The position numbers and the translations under genes were made by a program. The notes beneath the pieces are model-generated. The model saw nothing but the letters and a program-made list of their open reading frames with translations. It ran no database searches and was not told the origin of the DNA. This document shows positions 8,996 to 18,400 of a stretch of DNA of 55,356 nt, piece by piece. Numbering within the stretch: position 1 is the first letter of the stretch; each line of letters starts with the position of its first letter. The DNA is from Lysobacterales bacterium (lineage in GTDB: Bacteria > Pseudomonadota > Gammaproteobacteria > Xanthomonadales > Marinicellaceae). The DNA lies in assembly GCA_026982315.1 (NCBI GenBank), contig JALSHI010000045.1:1-55356 (forward strand), written 5' to 3'.

Positions 8996-9750
8996 GCGCT
9001 GCTTCAGAAAAAAAACCGCGCCGCCATGTTCGCCTGTATCATCCGGGCGCGACAAAAGCAGGCTTGTTACCGCTCAATCGGGAACAGGCCCACTATTTGC
9101 GTGCTGTCTTGCGCATGCAAGCCGGAGATGCCGTGCGTGTTTTTGACGGCACCGGGCACGAATGGCAGGCCCGTGTGGAAGCCTTGGGCAAAAAAGACGG
9201 CACCTTGAAAGTCACCGCGCCGCTGGAGCCTGTGCCGCCTTCGCCGCTGGATTTGACCCTGGTGCAAGCCGTCAGTAAAGGTGATCGCATGGATACCAGC
9301 ATCCAAAAAGCCGTGGAGCTTGGCGTCAGGCGCATTATTCCGGTTTTTACCCAATGGGGCGATGTGCGTCTTCAGGGAAATCGCCTGCTCAAGAAACACC
9401 GCCACTGGCAACACGTGGCCATCAGCGCCTGTGAACAATGCGGCCGCGCCGATGTGCCGCCGGTGGCCATGCCCATGCCCTTGTCAGAGTACCTGCAACA
9501 GCACACCGCTCATCTGGGTATTTTCCTCGATCCGCGCGCCAGCACCTCCCTGAAAAGCCTTGTGTCCCGGTTACCTGCCCCCGTGCATATACTGATTGGG
9601 CCGGAAGGCGGCTTCAGCGATGCCGAAATTGCAACACTGCGCCATCATGACCTGACTGGCATCCGACTGGGGCCACGGATACTGCGTACAGAAACCGCCG
9701 GACCTGCGGTGATCGCCGCGTTGCAGGCCATGGCCGGGGATTGCGCCTGA
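8992..9750 (+). CDS. rsmE: 16S rRNA (uracil-1498-N3)-methyltransferase RsmE
   Basis: RsmE is a SPOUT-fold enzyme that methylates U1498 of 16S rRNA in the assembled small subunit. An N-terminal PUA-like region (RVFDGTGHEWQARV) is followed by the knotted SAM site: LIGPEGGFSDAEIA and RLGPRILRTETAGPAVIAAL. DLTLVQAVSKGDRMD and QKAVELGVRRIIP are family motifs. The gene overlaps the bioA stop (ATGA), so translation is probably coupled. The 252-residue length is typical. Confidence 0.95.
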   Translation: MSAASEKKPRRHVRLYHPGATKAGLLPLNREQAHYLRAVLRMQAGDAVRVFDGTGHEWQARVEALGKKDGTLKVTAPLEPVPPSPLDLTLVQAVSKGDRMDTSIQKAVELGVRRIIPVFTQWGDVRLQGNRLLKKHRHWQHVAISACEQCGRADVPPVAMPMPLSEYLQQHTAHLGIFLDPRASTSLKSLVSRLPAPVHILIGPEGGFSDAEIATLRHHDLTGIRLGPRILRTETAGPAVIAALQAMAGDCA

Positions 9751-9947
9751 TAATTAAGCTATCTGCTTGCCTGCAACCACATGACGCTATTCACCCATCA
9801 CCTTGCATGGGAGTATAATAGGCTTGACCACTTGCCACCAGGTGGCGCACAAGTTTTGCACAGCCGTCAAACAGGACTTCATTTTCAGTCGCGGAAAGGC
9901 AGTTTGACCATCCAGAAAACCCTTGCAGCTTAAAGCACCAGATAATC

Positions 9948-11198
9948 ATGTTGACACTGAAACCCGCGCCACAACCCACAGCCAGCAACCTCAAAACCGG
10001 TCTTGCACTGGCCGGTGGCGGGCCATTGGGCGGTTTTTACGAATTGGGCGCCTTGTGTGCGTTGGAAGACTCTCTGGGCAATCTGAAACTCACCGATCTG
10101 GATGTTTTTGTCGGCGTCAGCGCCGGAGCTTTTCTGGCGGCCTCCCTGGCCAGCGGCATCAGCACAACAGAAATCGCCAACATTTTTGCCTTCAAGCGAA
10201 CCGCTGAAACACCGTTCAACCCGGACCATTTTCTACAACCGGCCTATGGAGAATATCTCCGGAAACTTCTGCAACTTCCCTATTACACCGGCCAGGCGTT
10301 ACTGGACTGGGCCAAACATCCCCTTTCCACCAGTGCTGTGGATCTTCTTGAAAAAGCCGGTCGCGCCCTGCCCACCGGCACCTTCAACAACAGCAAGATG
10401 GAAAATTTCCTGCGCTCGGTGTTAACCCGACATGGCAAAGGCAACGACTTCCGACAACTGGAGAAAAAACTCTATATTGTTGCTTGTGAGCTGGATTCCG
10501 GTCGCGCCGCCGTTTTCAGCCAGGATCAACACGCCGACGTCCCCATTTCCAAAGCCATCCAGGCCTCATCGGCCCTGCCTGGTCTCTATCCGCCGGTTAA
10601 AATTCATCACCGGCATTACGTGGATGGCGCCTTGCGCCGCACCATGAATGCTTCTGCAGCCCTGAAAAATGATGTGCAACTCCTGTTCGCCATTAACCCG
10701 ATCGTTCCCTTTGACAGCCACAATCGCCCCCAATCCGGAGAGTTGATGCAAGGCGGGCTGCCGCTGGTGTTGTCACAAACTTTTCGCTCCATTGTGCAGT
10801 CCCGCCTCAAATCCGGGCTGGACAAATATGGCGCCCATTACCCTCACGCGGATATTATCCTGATCGAACCAGACAGCAATGATGAAATGCTGTTCAACAC
10901 CAATCTGTTCAGCTATGGCCAACGAGCCCGCCTGTGTGAATACGCCTATGAAAAAACCCGCCAGCATCTACGGGATCAGGCCGACGCACTCCAGCCTGTA
11001 CTGGCAAGACATGGCGTTACGCTGAATGAGACTCACCTGTTTGATCGCCAACGACAGCTTGGCGACATGCTCCATAGCGCTTCCACCAACCCCGTGGCCA
11101 GTCGGCTGGAACACACCCTGAATCAACTGGATCGAACCCTGAAAGGCCTGGAGAGCAAAGCCGCCATGCCAGCGGGTGATGCTGACACCAATCTCTGA
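9948..11198 (+). CDS. Patatin-like phospholipase family protein
   Basis: Patatin-type enzymes are Ser-Asp dyad acyl hydrolases. The oxyanion loop is ALAGGGPLGGFYELG near residues 20-34. The nucleophile elbow is GVSAG with Ser58. The catalytic Asp226 is in VDGALRR. No signal peptide is seen, so the protein is probably cytoplasmic or membrane-associated rather than a secreted toxin. The C-terminal 100 residues (LRDQADALQPVLARHGV onward) look helical and are unlike short patatins. The gene stands alone. A TATAAT at 9814-9819 about 130 bases upstream might be a -10, but no convincing -35 accompanies it. The substrate is unknown. Confidence 0.85.
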   Translation: MLTLKPAPQPTASNLKTGLALAGGGPLGGFYELGALCALEDSLGNLKLTDLDVFVGVSAGAFLAASLASGISTTEIANIFAFKRTAETPFNPDHFLQPAYGEYLRKLLQLPYYTGQALLDWAKHPLSTSAVDLLEKAGRALPTGTFNNSKMENFLRSVLTRHGKGNDFRQLEKKLYIVACELDSGRAAVFSQDQHADVPISKAIQASSALPGLYPPVKIHHRHYVDGALRRTMNASAALKNDVQLLFAINPIVPFDSHNRPQSGELMQGGLPLVLSQTFRSIVQSRLKSGLDKYGAHYPHADIILIEPDSNDEMLFNTNLFSYGQRARLCEYAYEKTRQHLRDQADALQPVLARHGVTLNETHLFDRQRQLGDMLHSASTNPVASRLEHTLNQLDRTLKGLESKAAMPAGDADTNL

Positions 11199-11637
11199 GT
11201 TCACTCAGGCAAACAAACCAATACCGCCATTATAGTCATAGCCAGGCAGTATCATAGTCAGATCCGATAGCAAAGATCTTACGAAAATCCGTGGTAACTA
11301 CTGTGTATGCCATGCTGGACGTATCAGTAGCGCGGGCATCACAGTCGATGCCCATATGCGCTGAAGTGTCTGTCCCACTTAGTGAAAAAAGGCGCGACGC
11401 CCGGCGGCTAAATTATTCATATCATCTTCCCCTGTTGCCATTCAGACCACGGTTATTGTCACGAGTACATTTAAGTGGCAATTTGTGATACAGCCAACAT
11501 AAAACACGACATCAAAAAGACAAAATAGGGCTAAAATCCAGTCTCTACGCACATGCTGAGAAAGTCGTGCATGGCCAAGACTAACAGCGCGTTAACGCAG
11601 GCGCTGTACAATGGGTTGACAAATGGAGGTTCATATC
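11199..11637 (+). other. Intergenic region of 439 bases, no supported gene
   Basis: The stretch between the patatin gene and the small exported-protein gene is somewhat AT-richer than its surroundings. Short open frames inside it (for example 11291-11488) have no family motif or good ribosome site. It contains the hairpin at 11584-11607, listed separately. It might be decayed coding sequence or a regulatory leader; I see nothing decisive. Confidence 0.5.
11584..11607. repeat. Short perfect inverted repeat upstream of the gene at 11638
   Basis: ACAGCGC (11584-11590) pairs with GCGCTGT (11601-11607) around a 10-base loop. The arm-loop junction contains the palindrome GCGTTAACGC. It lies about 30 bases before the start of the small exported protein. 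It could be an operator or leader hairpin. There is no T-run, so it is not a standard terminator. Confidence 0.45.
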
Positions 11638-11991
11638 ATGATAAACGGTCTAACAGGATCCGGCCACGAACAATCTGCTATCAGCGGCTGGATGATGCTG
11701 CTGATGGCAATAGGATCAAGCTTGGTAAGCACACCATCACGAGCCGATACCTTGCTCATTCAGCGTATCCAGAAGGAACAATCCATCGATATGCCAGCGC
11801 GTGGCAGTCGTATGGATCAGGTTCGGCACGTTTATGGTGAACCCGATAGCATCAAGGGCCCGGTGGGCAACCCGCCCATTACCACCTGGATTTACCCCCG
11901 GTTTAGCTGCTATTTTGAAAAGCAATGGGTGATTGACTGTGTCGCCCACAAAGTTTCTCCACTGGAAAAAGGCCCAAAACCGCTTGAATAA
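11638..11991 (+). CDS. Small exported protein of unknown function
   Basis: The ATG at 11638 is chosen because GGAGG (11625-11629) lies 8 bases upstream. The protein has 117 residues. The N-terminus carries a hydrophobic stretch, GWMMLLMAIGSSLVS, ending SRADT, which looks like a signal peptide cut after SRA. The mature part, about 75 residues, contains RGSRMDQVRHVYGEP and NPPITTWIYPRFSCYFE. It resembles a small periplasmic family I remember from Pseudomonas, with a loosely BamE/OmlA-like RGxxxxxVxxxYGxP pattern. The function is not known to me. Its stop overlaps the proposed aguA start, so it may be co-transcribed with aguAB. Confidence 0.65.
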   Translation: MINGLTGSGHEQSAISGWMMLLMAIGSSLVSTPSRADTLLIQRIQKEQSIDMPARGSRMDQVRHVYGEPDSIKGPVGNPPITTWIYPRFSCYFEKQWVIDCVAHKVSPLEKGPKPLE

Positions 11992-13090
11992 AACAATTGT
12001 GCGACCGGATTCGTACCGGATTCCCGCGGAATGGGAACCTCAGGGGGCCGTCATGCTGGCCTGGCCACATGCGCAAACCGACTGGGCGCCACGTTTAGCC
12101 GCTATCCAGACGGCCTTTAGCCAGATGATTCGAACACTGGCACAGGAAATCCCTGTGGTACTGCTGGTGCCAGACCACTCTATGGTCAAGACGCTAAAAA
12201 AACGCTTTACAGCGGCTCCGTGCCCGGTTTACTGTCAAGTCGCCCCTTATAATGACACCTGGCTGCGTGACTCCATTTTCCTGAGCGCTGTTAGTGACCC
12301 GCGCAAGGAGACAAACACACAACAACCATCATGGCTGGCGCTGGATTTTCCGTTTAGCGGCTGGGGCGGCAAATATAACGCACATCTGGATAATCAATTA
12401 AACCGCTATCTGTTGGAAAAATGGCGTAAACTCGACCACTGGCAACCACGAGACTTTGAGCTGGAAGGCGGTTCAGTGGACTTTGACGGCCAGGGCACAG
12501 TACTCACCACCTCTCAATGCCTGCAAAGCCGGCACCCTGTCCCTACCCCGGTGCTGGAAGAAAAACTCAAACAAGCACTGAATGTGCACAGGGTCTTGTG
12601 GCTGACACACGGCGCTATCGAAGGCGATGACACGGACAGCCATGTGGACATGCTGGCGCGCTTTGCCGGCGCTGATCGAATTGTCTATCAGTCCTGCGGC
12701 GAGCGCGCTGACAAGCATTATGAAGAGCTGCAAGCCATGACCGATGAACTACACACCTTTCGCCAGGCCAACGGGCAGCCTTACAAACTTTATCCGCTCC
12801 CCTGGCCGGATGCCATATATGATTCGCAATCCGGTCGCCGTTTGCCTGCCAGCTATGCGAACTTTCTTATCAGCAATAAACGTGTTTTCGTGCCAGTATA
12901 TGACTGTCCACAGGATCAGCAGGCCCTGGCGGTCATGCAAGACGCATTTCCCACCCATCGGATAGAAGCGGTTCCCTGTCGCGACCTGATCTGGCAAAAT
13001 GGCAGCTTGCATTGCAGTACCATGCAACTACCATTACAGGCATTCACCAGTATTCAACCGCAGTTATCAGATGAAAACCAAATCCGTTAA
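11984..13090 (+). CDS. aguA: Agmatine deiminase AguA
   Basis: AguA hydrolyses agmatine to N-carbamoylputrescine plus ammonia, the first step of the arginine-decarboxylase route to putrescine. Family signs: RIPAEWEPQGAVMLAWPH near the N-terminus, YNDTWLRDSIF, FELEGGSVDFDGQG, THGAIEGDDTDSHVDMLARF, and the catalytic cysteine in GSLHCSTMQ at the C-terminus. The start is not an ATG. TTG at 11984 (overlapping the previous stop by 8 bases) or GTG at 11999 are the sensible choices, since the next ATG lies inside the conserved MLAWPH motif. The longer start at 11933 lies fully inside the previous gene. The stop lies 20 bases inside aguB. Confidence 0.93.
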   Translation: MNKTIVRPDSYRIPAEWEPQGAVMLAWPHAQTDWAPRLAAIQTAFSQMIRTLAQEIPVVLLVPDHSMVKTLKKRFTAAPCPVYCQVAPYNDTWLRDSIFLSAVSDPRKETNTQQPSWLALDFPFSGWGGKYNAHLDNQLNRYLLEKWRKLDHWQPRDFELEGGSVDFDGQGTVLTTSQCLQSRHPVPTPVLEEKLKQALNVHRVLWLTHGAIEGDDTDSHVDMLARFAGADRIVYQSCGERADKHYEELQAMTDELHTFRQANGQPYKLYPLPWPDAIYDSQSGRRLPASYANFLISNKRVFVPVYDCPQDQQALAVMQDAFPTHRIEAVPCRDLIWQNGSLHCSTMQLPLQAFTSIQPQLSDENQIR

Positions 13091-13976
13091 AGCCGCGCTT
13101 GTCCAGCACTCACATAAAGGCAGCCAGGATGAAAATCTGGCGCATGCCAGCACAGCCATTGCCCAGGCCGCCGACAGCGGTGCAGATCTGGTGGTGCTGC
13201 AGGAACTGTTTGCCCATGCCTATTTTTGCCAAACTGAAGATCCGGCACAATTTGACCTGGCGGGCACTCTGAACCCTGGCAAACCGGGGCCAATCCTGCA
13301 AAGCCTGTCCGAATTGGCGCGCCAGCATGGCATCGTGTTGGTGGCGTCATTGTTTGAAAAACGGGCGCCGGGACTGTATCACAACACGGCCGTGGTGTTC
13401 GAAAAAGATGGCTCGATCGCCGGTCGTTACCGAAAAATGCACATTCCCGATGATCCCGGATTTTACGAGAAATTTTACTTCACCGAAGGTGATCTCGGTT
13501 TCAAACCTGTTCACACTTCAGTGGGTACCCTGGGTGTGCTGGTGTGCTGGGACCAATGGTTCCCCGAAGCGGCCCGGTTAATGACCCTGGCAGGCGCCGA
13601 TATGCTGATCTACCCCACCGCCATTGGCTGGGATCCGGCTGAAAATGAGCAGGAAAACAGCCGTCAACTGGATGCCTGGTTGACTGTTCAGCGGGGGCAC
13701 GCCATTGCTAATGGCATTCCCGTGCTGGCCTGTAACCGTTGGGGGTTTGAACCCTCGCCTGATGGCCACACCAGTGGCACTCGCTTTTGGGGAAACAGCT
13801 TCATTGTGGGCCCGCAAGGGGAATGGCTGGCCCGGGCCAGCACCGATCAGGACGAAGTGCTCACCGCCATGATCGACAAACAACGCACTGAGCATGTCCG
13901 ACGCATCTGGCCGTTTCTGCGGGATAGGCGCATCGATGCCTATGATGGTCTGCTCAGACGCTTCCTGGATGAATAA
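13071..13976 (+). CDS. aguB: N-carbamoylputrescine amidase AguB
   Basis: AguB is a nitrilase-superfamily enzyme that converts N-carbamoylputrescine to putrescine, CO2 and ammonia, completing the pathway begun by AguA next door. The catalytic triad is visible: E45 in VVLQELFAHAYF, K122 in YRKMHIPDD and C159 in VLVCWDQWFPE. HIPDDPGFYEKFYFTEGD is typical of plant- and Pseudomonas-type AguB. The start ATG at 13071 (MKTKSVKAALVQ) is preferred over upstream starts. It overlaps aguA by 20 bases, implying coupled translation. The 301-residue length is as expected. Arginine decarboxylase is not in the window. Confidence 0.96.
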   Translation: MKTKSVKAALVQHSHKGSQDENLAHASTAIAQAADSGADLVVLQELFAHAYFCQTEDPAQFDLAGTLNPGKPGPILQSLSELARQHGIVLVASLFEKRAPGLYHNTAVVFEKDGSIAGRYRKMHIPDDPGFYEKFYFTEGDLGFKPVHTSVGTLGVLVCWDQWFPEAARLMTLAGADMLIYPTAIGWDPAENEQENSRQLDAWLTVQRGHAIANGIPVLACNRWGFEPSPDGHTSGTRFWGNSFIVGPQGEWLARASTDQDEVLTAMIDKQRTEHVRRIWPFLRDRRIDAYDGLLRRFLDE

Positions 13977-14047
13977 GTGGACGCGCGCACCACCCGCGCT
14001 GAATAACAGTCACGGCCAAGCATCCTGCTCAAGACTCAAAACCACCC

Positions 14048-14518
14048 TTAGGCATTGGCCGTTTCGGTCGCTTTCAGGGCATCCAGTACCCGGTTTTCGA
14101 TGGTTTCCATATCGGGAATATCCGCCAATTCATCATGAATGGTCACACGAAAAGCCATGCCGGGATAGTCTTCCTTGATTTCATGGGCCTGCAAATCCCC
14201 CTGGGTAATGGTTTGCAAGCGGGGAACTCCATTGGTGATGATGGCCAAATACGGCAATTCATCCGTATGATGAATGCCCTTGATAACCGCAATGCGTGTA
14301 TGCGGGCCAACAGGCTCAGCGTCTCCATGGACCATGCCCGCATAGGAAACCAGTGGAATATTCCAGCCCCGCCAATTCACCTTGCCCAACAGCCATTCGG
14401 GGCTGTTTTCAATGGCCAGTGGTTCTTCATAACCAATGACTTCCGCCACCAGCGTGTTGGGAAAAAGGATTTTTACGTCTGTGCTGGGGACCAGTACCCC
14501 TCGAATATCTTGTGCCAT
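14048..14518 (-). CDS. chpC: CheW-like chemotaxis protein ChpC
   Basis: This 156-residue CheW-fold protein has LFPNTLVAEVIGYEEP, PEWLLGKVNWRGWNIPLVSY and IAVIKGIH, which correspond to the standard CheW beta-barrel signatures. It is the last gene of the pilG-to-chpC operon, 20 bases after chpB. In Pseudomonas aeruginosa ChpC is a second coupling protein of the Pil-Chp system that controls twitching and surface sensing. The symbol is assigned from fold plus position. ChpD and ChpE, found downstream in P. aeruginosa, are absent, and aguB converges instead. Confidence 0.85.
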   Translation of the reverse strand: MAQDIRGVLVPSTDVKILFPNTLVAEVIGYEEPLAIENSPEWLLGKVNWRGWNIPLVSYAGMVHGDAEPVGPHTRIAVIKGIHHTDELPYLAIITNGVPRLQTITQGDLQAHEIKEDYPGMAFRVTIHDELADIPDMETIENRVLDALKATETANA

Positions 14519-14538
14519 AATTCTTCTCGTCTCTATTG

Positions 14539-15498
14539 TTAGTGCATCAAGCTTTGCGCGATATAGCGGGCCATGTCCGCCGGCGCGCCCTCAAAGGAGG
14601 GCCTCAAACGGGACTTAACACCTTGAATAATGCTGTCCACCACGGTGCTTTGTGGTGTTTGCACAATCACCTTTCCCCCGGCGGCCGCCACATGCTGTGC
14701 GCCTGCGACGCCATCGGTGGACATCCCGGAAAACACAGCCATATGAACTTGTTCGAGTTGATTCAAGGCCAGTTCACAAACGGCGTCGATACTGGGGGTT
14801 AATGTCGTGCTCACTGTCATGGGCTGTAAATCCACTCGTCCCTGTTCATCAATCAGCAGTTTTTCAGCCGGGGGCGCCAAAACCACCATCCCTGCCTGCA
14901 GGCGCAATCCCGGCCAGGGAATTTCCACCGGCATCCGGGTCGCCGCTGCCAGTTGTTGGCGTAACATGGGCTGAAAATCACCACCCAGGTGCTGGGCCAG
15001 GATAAACAAAGCGGGCAAGTCATCCGGCAATGCCGCCAGAAACTCTCGAACCACTTCCGGACCGCCAATTGAAGCGGCCAGCACCCATACGGCTTCCACA
15101 CCAGGGATCGCGACCTTCTGATACGCCGGTCGCGGCGCATTCGCCACAGGCAGCACGCTGAAACCAGGGTCTATTTTATGCAGCAAATGCCGCAACCAGC
15201 GTTTCCGCTCCCAGCCTGTCAACCGGTCAACAATCAGGGCATCGTTGATAATCAGCCGGTCACCATACGCCTGACTCACCTGGTGAATGAACGCGGAGGC
15301 ATCAAAGGCAAAATTGCCCAGATTCAATATCGCGACGTCCTCGTCTTGTGCCCCATCCAGCGATGGCGCTGCATCCTCTCTTTCCATGGCCATTTCTATG
15401 ACATGCAGTCCGGCCAGGGATAACTGTTCGCGAATCTGGCGCGCTGATGCTGTTTTTTCTCCCAAATGAATCAGTGCGACTCGGCGCTCATGATTCAT
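14539..15498 (-). CDS. chpB: CheB-type protein-glutamate methylesterase ChpB
   Basis: The C-terminal CheB esterase domain (about 135-319) carries the full triad: Ser143 in LAASIGGP, His170 in LAQHLGGDF and Asp262 in FSGMSTDGVAG. It should demethylate or deamidate glutamates on PilJ, opposing PilK. The N-terminal 120 residues stand where CheB has its receiver, but no phospho-acceptor aspartate pattern is visible (VAILNLGNFAFD replaces the usual hhhhD core). It is probably a degenerate receiver not regulated by phosphorylation. The gene overlaps the end of chpA by 11 bases. Confidence 0.9.
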   Translation of the reverse strand: MNHERRVALIHLGEKTASARQIREQLSLAGLHVIEMAMEREDAAPSLDGAQDEDVAILNLGNFAFDASAFIHQVSQAYGDRLIINDALIVDRLTGWERKRWLRHLLHKIDPGFSVLPVANAPRPAYQKVAIPGVEAVWVLAASIGGPEVVREFLAALPDDLPALFILAQHLGGDFQPMLRQQLAAATRMPVEIPWPGLRLQAGMVVLAPPAEKLLIDEQGRVDLQPMTVSTTLTPSIDAVCELALNQLEQVHMAVFSGMSTDGVAGAQHVAAAGGKVIVQTPQSTVVDSIIQGVKSRLRPSFEGAPADMARYIAQSLMH

Positions 15499-18400
15499 CG
15501 TCTTCTATATTTAACAGTTCCTTGATATTTTTAATCAGCTCAAACTCCTGGTAAGGTTTGCCCAGATAACGTTTGACACCCAGATCCATGGCCCTTTGAC
15601 GGTGTTTTTCTCCGGTTCTCGATGTAATCATGATAATCGGCACCTGGGACAAACGCGAATCCTTTTGCATTAGTCCTGCCAGCTCATAACCATCCATACG
15701 CGGCATTTCAATATCCAGCAGCATCAAGTCGGGTAATACCTCCTCGAGCTGGTCACTGGCATCCAGGCCATCTTTGGCGGTAATCACTTCAAAGCCGTTA
15801 CGCTGCAACACACGCTGGCCCACTTTGCGCATGGTAATGGAATCGTCCACAATCATAATGGTGGGTACACGACGGCTTTCCTCGGCTGTTTCTTTGGTTT
15901 GCTCCTCCAGGCTTTGCAGCTGGCGGCGTTGCTGCCAGTAACGCGCCAGGGGAATGGCATCCAGAATCAAGACCACGGTACCGTCTCCAAGAATGGTCGC
16001 GCCATAAATGCCCGGCACACTGGCGATTTGGGTGCCCACTGTTTTCACCACGATTTCCCGGCTGCCCAAGACTTTATCCACACGCAAGGCAATGCCTTCA
16101 TTGCCCGAACGCACCATCACCAAAGGCACCTGGTTGTCTTCAATAATCGGCTCGGCATTTGAGTCCAAAAGATGGTTCAAGTCCTGAATCCGGTAAACCT
16201 CACCGGCATATTCATAGTCCAGTTCATTATTTTCAATGCGGCGCTGGTACTCATCCCAGGACATGCGAACCACGCCTTCCACACCGGAAACCGGCAAGGC
16301 ATATTGGGTTTCGCCCACTTCAACCAGAATCGCATGAGTCAGGGCCAGTGTATACGGCAAACGAATGCGGAAGGTGGTGCCCTGTCCCGGCTCTGACTCG
16401 ATTTCGAGCATGCCGCCAAGCTTTTTCACCTCGTTATGCACCACGTCCATGCCCACGCCACGACCGGCCAGTTTGGAAACCGCATCTGCGGTAGAAAAGC
16501 CCGAATGCAGAATCAACTGATCAATGTCTTGGTCACTGAGGGTGGTATCTGGCTTGATAATACCCTTTTCAATGGCGATTTCACGCACTTTTTGCCGATC
16601 GATACCCCGGCCATCGTCGCGGACGGTAATCACCACCTCCGTGGCTTCCCGCTGTACATCCAATACGACTGCGCCGGTTTCGTCCTTGCCCAGAGCGCGG
16701 CGTTCTTCAGGCGGCTCAATGCCATGGGCCAACGCATTCCGCAGAATGTGCTCTAGCGGTGCCTGAATGCCTTCCAGTACGGTTTTATCCATTTCACCTT
16801 CGGCACCCACCACTTCCAGGCGCGCCTGCTTATGCAGTTCGTCGGCAGTGGTGCGGATAAGGCGACGCAGACGCGGCAGCAATGAACCAAAAGCCACCAT
16901 GCGCGTCTTCATCAAGCCTTCCTGTAACTCCGTATTCGCCCGGGACTGGTATTTGAGCAGGTTTTCAGACTCGGTGGTAATGTCGATGAGATAGCTCTGA
17001 ATGTTTGTTAAATCCGAGACAGATTCGCTCAGGGAACGAGAAAGTTGCTGCAAAGTTGAAAAGCGATCCAATTCAAGAGGATCAAAGCCTTCGTCAAAAT
17101 TTTCCGCCTCGCGCTGATAGGTGGAAATAATCTGCGTTTCCGTTTCAATTTCCAGCTTGCGCAACTGCTCCCGCAAACGATTAACCGTATTGGCCAACTC
17201 CTCCAGGTTAAAACGGGTGTTCCCTGTTTGTTGCTCCAAACGGGATGTGTAAATACTAATTTCACCCGCATGATTCACCAGATTATCCAGCAATGCCGAT
17301 GGCACTTTGAGCTGACCACTGCCTGCCAAACTGGATGCAGTCGTGGCGGTTGCCTGCCGGGAAGAAGCCGGAGTATCCGCTTCGGGCTGATGCGCCATCG
17401 CATCCAGGCGGGATTCATCACGCAACTCGCCACCACCGCTTTCCAGCAAGCGTGTCAGTTGCTTGATATCGGCCGATACATCTTCATCCAAGCCGTATTT
17501 GTCGGTATCCAGCAAGGCGTTCAGGCGATCAAACGCCCGCGCCAGCACGGCATAGTGCTGCGAACTGATTTCTCCACCGGTTTCGGCCACGGTTTCAAAA
17601 ACCGATTCCATGGCATGACTGAGATCACCGATTGTATTCAAGCCGGCCATTCTGGCGCCACCTTTCAGCGTATGCAATTCACGCTGCAAAGCGGTAATCA
17701 GCTCGGCATTGGCTGGCTCCTGCTCCAATTGTGCCATGGTATTCTCGCAAGAATCGAGAATCTCCTGCATTTCTTCGGCAAAGATTTCCAGCAATTCGAG
17801 ATCCAGATCATCATCTGTTTCGGTAGGCTCATCACTGGTTTTTTCTTCGGCTACTGTTTCAGTGGCTTCTGCGGTTTCTACTGTGGCATTAGCCTCTTCA
17901 GCCTCTTCAGCTTCTTCGGTGTCATCGGAATCAGCCAATGCTTCCGTATCTTCGTTATGCGCAGCGTCTGCCATTAGCTTGACAGCTTCACTGGTCGCCC
18001 CGTCAAGCTCAGACAGTTCCTCGTCCAGCTCGGACAGTTCTTCTTCCAGAGAGTCCAACGCTTCATCCAGCGCCGGAAATTCCTCATCTGTCAATAATTC
18101 GCCAGAGGATTCACAGGCTTCGTCATTCGCGGTGCTGCTTTCATCGGCTTCTTCAACAACATCAGCGGCTTCATGATCGTTGTCGAAATCAAAATCAAGT
18201 TCTGATTCTTCCTTCTCAGCCGTGGCCGCATCATCCAGCTCAAGGGGTGACTCATCTTTCTGTTCCACGAAAGTTTCATCGGTGGTTTGTGCGGACTCTG
18301 GCTGTTCGTCCATCTCAATGCCCGTCGTATCCAGAAAACTGGCCGGGTCCACAGCCTGACCCTCAAAACCCTGGGCCATTTCTTCAAAGCGTGTACCAAT

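Noticed and set aside
11553-11840. Open frame MLRKSCMAKTNSALTQALYN
   Set aside because: It overlaps the better supported exported-protein gene in another frame, has no ribosome site and degenerates after about 25 residues.
17228-17977. Long open frame of 249 codons on the plus strand
   Set aside because: It lies wholly antisense to chpA, shows no family motif, and results from codon bias on the opposite strand.
18000-18060. Short tandem repeat in DNA (ELSELDEELSELDG coding)
   Set aside because: It is part of the acidic linker of ChpA and too short and degenerate to be a separate repeat element.
17709-18176. Ser/Ala-rich plus-strand frame suggesting low-complexity protein
   Set aside because: It is the complement of the acidic Glu/Asp linker of ChpA, so a shadow.
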